18,128 nt of DNA from CAZQNF01 sp964403325. GTDB lineage: Bacteria; Patescibacteriota; Patescibacteriia; Magasanikbacterales; GWA2-37-8. The DNA is taken from positions 1 to 18,128 of the forward strand of contig CAYOFO010000024.1 of assembly GCA_964403325.1 (NCBI GenBank), given 5' to 3'. How positions within the stretch are numbered: position 1 is the stretch's first letter; every line of letters starts with the position of its first letter. Positions 6,701 to 12,297 of this stretch are shown piece by piece. Made by a program: the position numbers and the translations under genes. The notes under the pieces are model-generated. The model was not told the origin of the DNA. It worked only from the letters and a program-made list of their open reading frames with translations, and made no database searches.

Positions 6701-8346
6701 TAAAGAGTTTTAATGACGAATTGGGAGCAATTGGGTCAGCCCTAGAAGTAGGGCCTGAAGTAGCGAAACAGAAGACCAGTACACGTTTTGAAGGTTGGCT
6801 CAATCGTTTGGGTGATTTTAGTGCAGCTGAGTCTCAATTGCGAGATTTGATGAAGGAAACAGAAATAATGAATATTTTAGGTGCAGAGTATGGTGAATTG
6901 CAAGCGCTTAATCAAGAAATAAGTGAAATGGCTGGTAAAATTCGGGCCCTGCTGGCTGAAACAGCTAAAGATGCAGCCAAGGCCGCCGTCTATTTGTCTG
7001 ATTTTTCCAAAAAAGTTAAAAATTACACCCATAATTTGGAGGCTCTGCTCGCAAAAGCAAAAGCGCTCAAAGATTCTGGGTCGCCAGAGGGTAAAGCCTT
7101 GCGCGAGGCAATGGCAAGAGCAGAACAAAAGGAGCGGCTGCGTTTACCGGAAGCGGAAAAATTTGCCATTAATCAACTTTTGAACAAAGGGAAAATTTTG
7201 TTAGCTCAGGCTCAGAGTTTGCCTCAGACCATGTATGATTCTTTGTGTAAGCGGCGTTACTTTGATCTTAATCAGTGGGAGGAAACTGAGAAACTCGCTA
7301 GGGCATTGGAAACTATGTTGACCAACGGTCAGCAGCATCGTGATTTACCGAGTTTGGTTGAAGAATACACAACTTTTTTAGATTTGTTTGAAGCAGATCT
7401 GCGCGCTGCACAAGCAGGTAACGAGCGGATAGATCGGTATAAAACATTGTCAGCTCGTTTGAGTGGCTTGGGTTTAGATGAGGAGCAATTTAAGTCTCTC
7501 AATTTTGATAAGAAAGTAATTCCGTTTCTTGACGACCTTAAGACATGGGCGGAGCAAGCAGGACTAACGCCGACAAATTTTTTGGATAATTTTGACAGAG
7601 GGTTGGATTATTTGGAAAGCTTTATATCTCAGCAAGAGGAAGATCGAAAACGTTTGGCGGCTGAGGAAGCACAGACTGTGACCTTAGCAGCTAAGTATGA
7701 TGCTTTGCAGCAAAAAGCCATTCAGTTGGGAGCTAGATATGATAAAGTGGTGCAAACAGCGGTGCGAAATGAATTTAAGAAGCATCTCGGCAAGATAGTT
7801 GATGAAACATCGTATCTTCGCGAGCAGGTATCTGGTACTGGTGAATTGGCAAGAATGCAAAGAAATTATCAGCAAGCTTTATTGGGGCGTTTGGAGAAAG
7901 TGTTGGATCGTACGGAAGTTTGGCTGAGCAAAAATTATAAAATGTTAAAATTATCACCGTTTGAAAAAATACGTGAGCTTATTAAAAGTGCGGTAGATGA
8001 CAAAAGTCAGTTGTGGGCATTGCCGCGTGAACAGGAAAAAGCAGCTCAAGAGATTTTGCAGCAAGTGACCGGTAAGTATTGTGTCGACCTTTATGCACGA
8101 ATAGCTGCGTTTGGTGGTGAGAGAGTCGATCCTGGTTCGGCTGATGGTTTGAATGGTGAGGAAATATTCATTCCGGCCAATCGAGAGCAGGAGGCCATGG
8201 CCTTACTCGAAGAAATGAAGCGAGTTTTGCAAAATAACCCTAAGATTACCAGTATTCTTTTTCAAGGAAAGACAATCCCGGTTCAACGAGCTGTGCAAAA
8301 TATAGAGCGGGCGCTAGAAGAGGTGTTGCGGCCAGAAGCGGCTTAA
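6697..8346 (+). CDS. C-terminal part of the giant coiled-coil protein (other side of the frame break)
   Basis: This frame is open from 6544, but the stretch before about 6603 looks non-coding (VRGFVPAIGISNGWFAG). From 6604 on it continues the giant protein naturally: KGEVQLAVATGDKKKLDTAI. The start given is the first ATG, which overlaps the upstream stop as ATGA (6697-6700) and would allow translational coupling if the two halves are separate genes. The preceding bases are a poor ribosome-binding site. The product is 549 aa from this ATG. It is all charged helix and coiled coil (EEDRKRLAAEEAQTV, YLREQVSGTGELARMQRNYQ), with a more globular end (GEEIFIPANREQEAM to EEVLRPEAA). There is no signal peptide or membrane segment and no family was recognised. 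The best reading is one ~1,556-aa polypeptide with the upstream ORF. Confidence 0.75.
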   Translation: MIKSFNDELGAIGSALEVGPEVAKQKTSTRFEGWLNRLGDFSAAESQLRDLMKETEIMNILGAEYGELQALNQEISEMAGKIRALLAETAKDAAKAAVYLSDFSKKVKNYTHNLEALLAKAKALKDSGSPEGKALREAMARAEQKERLRLPEAEKFAINQLLNKGKILLAQAQSLPQTMYDSLCKRRYFDLNQWEETEKLARALETMLTNGQQHRDLPSLVEEYTTFLDLFEADLRAAQAGNERIDRYKTLSARLSGLGLDEEQFKSLNFDKKVIPFLDDLKTWAEQAGLTPTNFLDNFDRGLDYLESFISQQEEDRKRLAAEEAQTVTLAAKYDALQQKAIQLGARYDKVVQTAVRNEFKKHLGKIVDETSYLREQVSGTGELARMQRNYQQALLGRLEKVLDRTEVWLSKNYKMLKLSPFEKIRELIKSAVDDKSQLWALPREQEKAAQEILQQVTGKYCVDLYARIAAFGGERVDPGSADGLNGEEIFIPANREQEAMALLEEMKRVLQNNPKITSILFQGKTIPVQRAVQNIERALEEVLRPEAA

Positions 8347-8384
8347 ATAGCGTAGCTCCCATTTTACATTAACTATTTCTTCGC

Positions 8385-8563
8385 TTACTTTTTTGTGTGG
8401 ACAAAAAAGTAGTCAAAAAAACCACCGAACAAAATGCTTCGCTCCGCCACTGCCAACAGCTCGTCGTCGCTCCGGCACTGAACTCTCTGCGCTCAAACAG
8501 CAGTGCCGCTCCTCCTCGTTGTGGCCAGTTGGCATCGCTGTGCATACGTTCGGAACTGGTGGA
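8385..8563. repeat. nested inverted-repeat island (interspersed-repeat-like or structured RNA)
   Basis: The 387-nt gap between the giant gene and the next CDS holds no convincing gene. It begins with a perfect palindrome ACTTTTTTGT (8387-8396), loop GTGG, ACAAAAAAGT (8401-8410). Then three pairs of inverted repeats follow, nested one in the next: CCACCGAAC (8422-8430) with GTTCGG (8548-8553) plus GGTGG (8558-8562); TGCCAAC (8451-8457) with GTTGGCA (8528-8534); and CGGCACTG (8473-8480) with CAGTGCCG (8501-8508). The stretch is visibly richer in G+C than its neighbours. The order of the arms permits one long imperfect stem. Short overlapping ORFs here are low-complexity and not credible. The remainder, 8564-8683, shows nothing recognisable. 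It could be a non-autonomous mobile repeat or a structured RNA. Confidence 0.55.
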
Positions 8564-8683
8564 GTCATGTTGTAGCTGGTGTGGAAGATTAAGAAGAAAA
8601 AGGGGTGCTGTGAGCTGTTAGAATTTGATTATTAACTTCGTTTGGGTAGTGCTCAAGCGGGCCCAGGTCATTTTTGGAAAAAA

Positions 8684-8712
8684 TTGTGGGAAAAGTTGAT
8701 TTGCGGTATAAT
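8684..8712 (+). promoter_or_regulatory. sigma70-type promoter of the polysaccharide gene group
   Basis: TTGTGG (8684-8689), 17-nt spacer, perfect TATAAT (8707-8712). It would start transcription near 8719, about 15 nt before the ATG at 8734. This placement is the main reason for rejecting the in-frame TTG at 8674 as the start of the following gene. Confidence 0.55.
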
Positions 8713-8733
8713 AATTTGGCTTTATCTCAGCCA

Positions 8734-10164
8734 ATGATTACTTTAGAAGAGGATAAAAAATTTAAAAGGCATGCTCTGTGGTACGCAGGGGTGCTTTTAT
8801 TTTTTATTTTGGGAATTTTGTTGTTTGTTCCGGTTGCCTGGTTTAATCTGGTTGGCCTGGTAATTTTGTCTTTGCTGTTGGGGGCCTTATTTTTTGTTAA
8901 TCTGAATTATGGGCTATATGCGTTGTCGGCTTTTGGTTTGTTTCATGGCTTGGAGATAGTGTTTGGGAACTACGCGTTTACCCGTAATGTCGCTTATTTA
9001 TCGGCAATCAATGCGCCGCTCGTTGATTTTATTGCGATAGCACTGGGCGGATGTGCTTTTTTGGCAGTGATATTTAAATTTTTCCCGGTACGCTGGGCAA
9101 GTCTGGGGTATTTGTGGAAAATTATTCCTTTTGGGGTCTTGTTTTTGGCAGTGAGTGTTTTTTCAGCTGTTCATGCCTATGATCATCGAGTGCTAGCTTC
9201 GTTAAAATATTTGCTGCGACCCATAGTGTTTTGTCCTGCGTTTTTTATTATTCTCCCGAATATTTTGGTTAAAAATCGGATCGTATTTTTGCGGATGCTG
9301 CAGATTTGGTTTGTGGTAGGAGTACTGTCGGCATTATTTGGTCTTTCGTCATTATTTATTGTTTCGTCTTCGTCTTTTTTAGAAGCTACTCCCTATACTC
9401 TGTTTGGTTTTGCTCCGCTGGGAAATAATCACAATCTCTTGGCGGAGGTTTTAACGGTTACTTTGCCGATAGCCCTCTATCTTACCTATGAAGCCAAGAT
9501 AAAAACTCCGCATAAAAAAATATGGTATGTCTATGGTTTGGGTAGCCTTATTATTTTGGTAATAAATTTTCTTACCCTATCGCGCGCCGCTTGGCTCGCT
9601 ATGGCTTTTGAAGGAATGGTGGCGGTGTATTTTTTGCGTACCCAGCTCTCTCGCTGGTGGCAAATGCGCAAAGCAATTTTGGTTGCTCCGATAGTTGCTT
9701 TGCTCCTCTTAATTGGGGTATACATGACGATGTTTTTGTTTACCTACCGAGTTTCCAGTTCTAATAACACACGCTTGCAGATGACGGAAATTACTTGGTT
9801 TTATTTTAAGCGTTCACCTTGGATTGGTTATGGGCCAGGTATGTATGTTAATTTGCTCTCTGATACCGAAGATTTTATTGTGGAGCATGGGGCAGCACTT
9901 GATTCCCATGGCCTGGTGCAAAAGATTGCGCTTGAGGAAGGGGTATTGGGCCTTGTTACGTTTAGTATTTTTTTGGGAAGTATCTTTTACTTTTTATTTA
10001 GCTCGGAACATAGCCGGGTATCGCAAAAACATCTGCTCCAATCGTTGTGTATTATGAGTGTGGGTATCGTATTCTTTGAGCTATTTAATACTTCATATTT
10101 TAATAGTATAATGTGGATGCCTTTGGGTCTGGCGATTTTGGCTGCAGGTAAAAAATTAAAATAA
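8734..10164 (+). CDS. O-antigen ligase / polymerase family membrane protein (Wzy/WaaL-like)
   Basis: This family joins or polymerises lipid-linked glycans on the outer face of the membrane. The 476-aa protein is built of about ten or more membrane segments. The landmarks of the family are present: a loop with GNNHNLLAEV (H233), the LTLSRAAWLAMAF segment (about 280-292), and a large loop with SPWIGYGPGMYV followed by DSHGLVQKIALEEGVLG (H392), like the conserved H-N...E-x-G-x-x-G pattern of Wzy_C proteins. Ligase and polymerase cannot be told apart from sequence alone. The start is the ATG at 8734, downstream of a good promoter; an in-frame TTG at 8674 would add 20 residues but lies upstream of that promoter. 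The glycosyltransferase gene follows 15 nt after the stop. Confidence 0.88.
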   Translation: MITLEEDKKFKRHALWYAGVLLFFILGILLFVPVAWFNLVGLVILSLLLGALFFVNLNYGLYALSAFGLFHGLEIVFGNYAFTRNVAYLSAINAPLVDFIAIALGGCAFLAVIFKFFPVRWASLGYLWKIIPFGVLFLAVSVFSAVHAYDHRVLASLKYLLRPIVFCPAFFIILPNILVKNRIVFLRMLQIWFVVGVLSALFGLSSLFIVSSSSFLEATPYTLFGFAPLGNNHNLLAEVLTVTLPIALYLTYEAKIKTPHKKIWYVYGLGSLIILVINFLTLSRAAWLAMAFEGMVAVYFLRTQLSRWWQMRKAILVAPIVALLLLIGVYMTMFLFTYRVSSSNNTRLQMTEITWFYFKRSPWIGYGPGMYVNLLSDTEDFIVEHGAALDSHGLVQKIALEEGVLGLVTFSIFLGSIFYFLFSSEHSRVSQKHLLQSLCIMSVGIVFFELFNTSYFNSIMWMPLGLAILAAGKKLK

Positions 10165-10179
10165 AGTTTTATTGGAGAT

Positions 10180-11256
10180 ATGCCAAAGAAACATATAGTT
10201 CATATTATCCCTACCTTGAATTTTGGTGGTGCCGAGCGCATGGTGGTGGACTTAGTTAATAATTTAGATGAAAAAGAATTTAATTCGACCATTATTACTT
10301 TTTTTAATGAATTGCCGCTGGCGAAAGAATTAAATTTGCAAAAAACTTCTATTAAAATAGTTCCCAAACATGGTAAATTCAGTTTGGGGTTATTCAGCGC
10401 TCTTAAAAAGGCGCTCAGAGATATTAAACCCGATGTTGTCCATACTCATTTGTTTAGTCCAGATGTTTGGGGCCGTATAGTGGCACACGGTTTAGGCGTC
10501 CCTGTTATTACTACCGAACATAATCTTAATATTTCAGAGAGCTGTTTGAAACACTGGTTAAAAAGACTTACAGCTGATTATACGAATGTCTATGCGGTTC
10601 CATCTCGATCGGTTGGTCAATATTTATTAGATCATTATAAAACGCATCGTCCGATTGAAAGGATACGTTATGGCATTGATCTTGATCGTTTTAGGAATGT
10701 TTCTCCCCTTGAAGGGAAGCCGGAGATTTTTCAATTGGTTACGATCGGGCGATTGGTGGAACAAAAAGGACACACGCTTGCTTTAAGAGCTCTGGCTGGT
10801 TTAACCGAATATGCGTGGGAGTACACGATTATAGGTGATGGTTCGTTGCTCGAAGATTTAAAAGTCGAAACCAAAAAATTACAAATAGAAAATCGAGTCC
10901 ATTTTTTACCAGCTACACACAATATACCTCAGGCATTACAGCAAAGCCATATTTTTCTTATGCCATCGGTGTGGGAAGGGCTTGGTATTGTGGCTGTGGA
11001 AGCAATGGCAGCTGGACGTATCGTAATTGCTTCTGCTGTTGATGGTCTTGATGAGCTGGTAGAAGATAAGAAAACAGGTCTTAAATTTGAGAAAAATAAT
11101 ATACAGGATCTTCAAAAAAATATATTATTTTGTTTTAATAATTTTTCAATAGTGCGTAATTTTGGTTTCCAGGCTAAAAAACAGGCAGATCAAGAATTTG
11201 GGGTTGGAAGTATGGTAAAAAAGTACGAACAAATCTACCGGGGTCTTTTTGTGTAA
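10180..11256 (+). CDS. GT4-family glycosyltransferase (GT-B fold)
   Basis: It transfers a sugar from an activated nucleotide sugar, probably in building a surface glycan at the cytoplasmic face. The 358-aa length is normal for GT4. The N-terminal domain starts with VHIIPTLNFGGAERMVVDLV, carrying the GGAE acceptor-side loop, and DVVHTHLFSPDVWGR. The C-terminal nucleotide-binding domain shows IGRLVEQKGHTLALRAL and IGDGSLLEDL. The EX7E motif is intact as E266-GLGIVAV-E274 in PSVWEGLGIVAVEAMAAG. The exact sugar cannot be told. The ATG at 10180 has a nearby GGAG only 2 nt upstream. It lies 15 nt after the O-antigen ligase-like gene and probably shares its transcript. A short hairpin with a T-run follows the stop. 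Confidence 0.93.
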   Translation: MPKKHIVHIIPTLNFGGAERMVVDLVNNLDEKEFNSTIITFFNELPLAKELNLQKTSIKIVPKHGKFSLGLFSALKKALRDIKPDVVHTHLFSPDVWGRIVAHGLGVPVITTEHNLNISESCLKHWLKRLTADYTNVYAVPSRSVGQYLLDHYKTHRPIERIRYGIDLDRFRNVSPLEGKPEIFQLVTIGRLVEQKGHTLALRALAGLTEYAWEYTIIGDGSLLEDLKVETKKLQIENRVHFLPATHNIPQALQQSHIFLMPSVWEGLGIVAVEAMAAGRIVIASAVDGLDELVEDKKTGLKFEKNNIQDLQKNILFCFNNFSIVRNFGFQAKKQADQEFGVGSMVKKYEQIYRGLFV

Positions 11257-11264
11257 ATTTTGAC

Positions 11265-11282
11265 AGCCAAAAATGGCTTTTT
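11265..11282 (+). terminator. short possible rho-independent terminator after the glycosyltransferase
   Basis: AGCCA (11265-11269), loop AAAA, TGGCT (11274-11278), then TTTT, 8 nt after the stop. The stem is only 5 bp, so it would be weak. The same stretch also belongs to the promoter-region repeat shared with 12171-12297, so it may be an operator relic instead. Confidence 0.35.
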
Positions 11283-11390
11283 GGGGTATTGTTTCAGTTA
11301 ATAATAAAGTTCATGCATACATTCTTTGGGACTGTGAAAATTTTTTTTAACCTTTCTACTCTTATCGGGGAGTATTTTTGTTTTTTACAA
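11268..11390 (+). repeat. direct repeat copy 1 (decayed duplicate of the 12217 gene's promoter and signal-peptide region)
   Basis: It aligns along its whole length, with small gaps, to 12171-12297. Shared blocks include CAAAAATGGCTTTTTG, TTAATAATAAAG (11298-11309) and a 23-nt identical block at 11358-11380 matching 12264-12286. The two copies lie on either side of the methyltransferase gene. Confidence 0.85.
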
Positions 11391-11393
11391 TAA
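11313..11393 (+). pseudogene. remnant of the GHL15-like protein's signal peptide (26-codon ORF)
   Basis: An ATG at 11313 corresponds to the ATG at 12217 in the second repeat copy. The opening codons give MHTFFGTVK against MCTLFTTLK in the intact gene. The frame then drifts through small indels and ends at TAA (11391-11393), 2 nt before the methyltransferase ATG at 11396. It is probably a broken duplicate. If translated it could couple into the methyltransferase as a leader peptide. Confidence 0.5.
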
Positions 11394-11395
11394 AT

Positions 11396-12037
11396 ATGTC
11401 AATAGCCTATACTGTTTCTGGATGGAATCGTCGTCGAAAATGGAAATTATTTTTAGAAAATATAAATCCTGCTCCCACAGATACTGTGCTTGACGTGGGT
11501 TTTAACAACCAAGAATACAGTGCTAGCGATAATTTTTTAGAAAAACATTACCCTTACCTGGAAAAAATTACTGCTCTTGGTATTGAAGGGTCGGATCTTT
11601 TTGCAAGTCGTTATCCGAGTGTGCGCTCAGTTACCTATGATGGAAAAATATTTCCCTTTGCGGATAAAATATTCGATATTGTCTGGTCGAATGCTGTCAT
11701 TGAGCATGTGGGAGATGAGGAGGCTCAGGTGCTGTTTTTAAAAGAACTTTATCGGGTATGTCGGGGAAAAGCGTTTATCACTACTCCTAATAAATATTTT
11801 CCGATTGAAGTGCATACCCGAGTTCCGTTGCTGCATTTTTTATTGCCAAAACGATGGTTTGATGCTGTGTTATGTGTCTTGGGCAAGAAATGGGCCACCG
11901 GCAGTTATATGAATCTTCTTTCCCGATCGGATTTAGTCCGGCTTTTACGTAAGGCCGGCATCCACACCTACGAGTTACAAGAAAATAATTTAGTCGGTTT
12001 TACCCTAAACTTTATTTTAATCTTTAATAAAAAATAG
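11396..12037 (+). CDS. class I SAM-dependent methyltransferase (Methyltransf_11-like)
   Basis: A 213-aa Rossmann-type methyltransferase. Motif I is VLDVGFNNQEYS (31-42), with the usual GxG replaced by GFNNQ. The acidic end of strand 2 is in ALGIEGSDL (60-68). Post-I is FPFADKIFDIVWSNAVIEHV (86-105), the common D-x-V-x-S-x-x-x-E/I-E-H block. The end has LSRSDLVRLLRKAGI. The substrate is unknown; its place beside a glycosyltransferase suggests a sugar or glycan carrier. The chosen start is the ATG at 11396; an in-frame TTG at 11378 would lie inside the repeat copy. A TACAAT at 11386-11391 could act as a -10 box for a leaderless transcript, but no good -35 is seen. The gene is bracketed by the direct repeat, suggesting it entered or was rearranged here. 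Confidence 0.85.
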   Translation: MSIAYTVSGWNRRRKWKLFLENINPAPTDTVLDVGFNNQEYSASDNFLEKHYPYLEKITALGIEGSDLFASRYPSVRSVTYDGKIFPFADKIFDIVWSNAVIEHVGDEEAQVLFLKELYRVCRGKAFITTPNKYFPIEVHTRVPLLHFLLPKRWFDAVLCVLGKKWATGSYMNLLSRSDLVRLLRKAGIHTYELQENNLVGFTLNFILIFNKK

Positions 12038-12166
12038 TTTTCTTTATTGGACATTTGCTTGTAATCTTAAATTGGGAATTAAAAAACCAATTCACCAGGA
12101 AGTTGCTATCACGAGTTTGGTAAAATGATGGAAAGATGTTTGTAAAAATTTTTGCGTCAATCAAGC

Positions 12167-12195
12167 TAGACAAAAATGGCTTTTTGTAGTATAAT
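12167..12195 (+). promoter_or_regulatory. sigma70-type promoter of the GHL15-like gene, with inverted repeat in the spacer
   Basis: TAGACA (12167-12172), one mismatch from consensus, 17-nt spacer, perfect TATAAT (12190-12195). The expected leader is about 15 nt. The spacer holds the palindrome CAAAAA-TGGC-TTTTTG, which could be an operator. There is no Shine-Dalgarno before the ATG at 12217. Confidence 0.65.
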
Positions 12196-12297
12196 AAGCT
12201 GTTAATAATAAAGCCTATGTGTACACTCTTTACGACTTTAAAAACTACTTTTCTAGCCTTTTTACTCTTATCGGGGAGTATTTTTGCATTTTTACAA
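12171..12297 (+). repeat. direct repeat copy 2 (promoter, leader and signal-peptide codons of the GHL15-like gene)
   Basis: This is the functional copy of the ~125-bp repeat whose decayed partner is at 11268-11390. It carries the perfect TATAAT, the start codon and the first 27 codons of the exported protein. The inverted repeat CAAAAA-TGGC-TTTTTG (12171-12186) lies inside the promoter spacer. Confidence 0.85.

Noticed and set aside
947..8346. UGA read as glycine, as in some Patescibacteria (Gracilibacteria type code)
   Set aside because: The long ORFs contain no in-frame UGA, which would be frequent if it coded for glycine. The single UGA at 6698 is better explained by the frame break.
8387..8410. 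Rho-independent terminator after the giant gene
   Set aside because: The palindrome is AT-rich with A and T inside the stem and has no T-run after it, so it does not fit an intrinsic terminator.
8393..8621. Two overlapping short ORFs (60 and 74 codons) between the giant gene and the ligase-like gene
   Set aside because: They lie inside the inverted-repeat island, use different frames, are rich in Arg/Ser/Cys from its base composition, and have no promoter or start signal of their own.
8674..8733. TTG start extending the O-antigen ligase-like protein by 20 residues
   Set aside because: It is upstream of a good TTGTGG-17-TATAAT promoter at 8684-8712, whose transcript would begin after it; the ATG at 8734 fits better.
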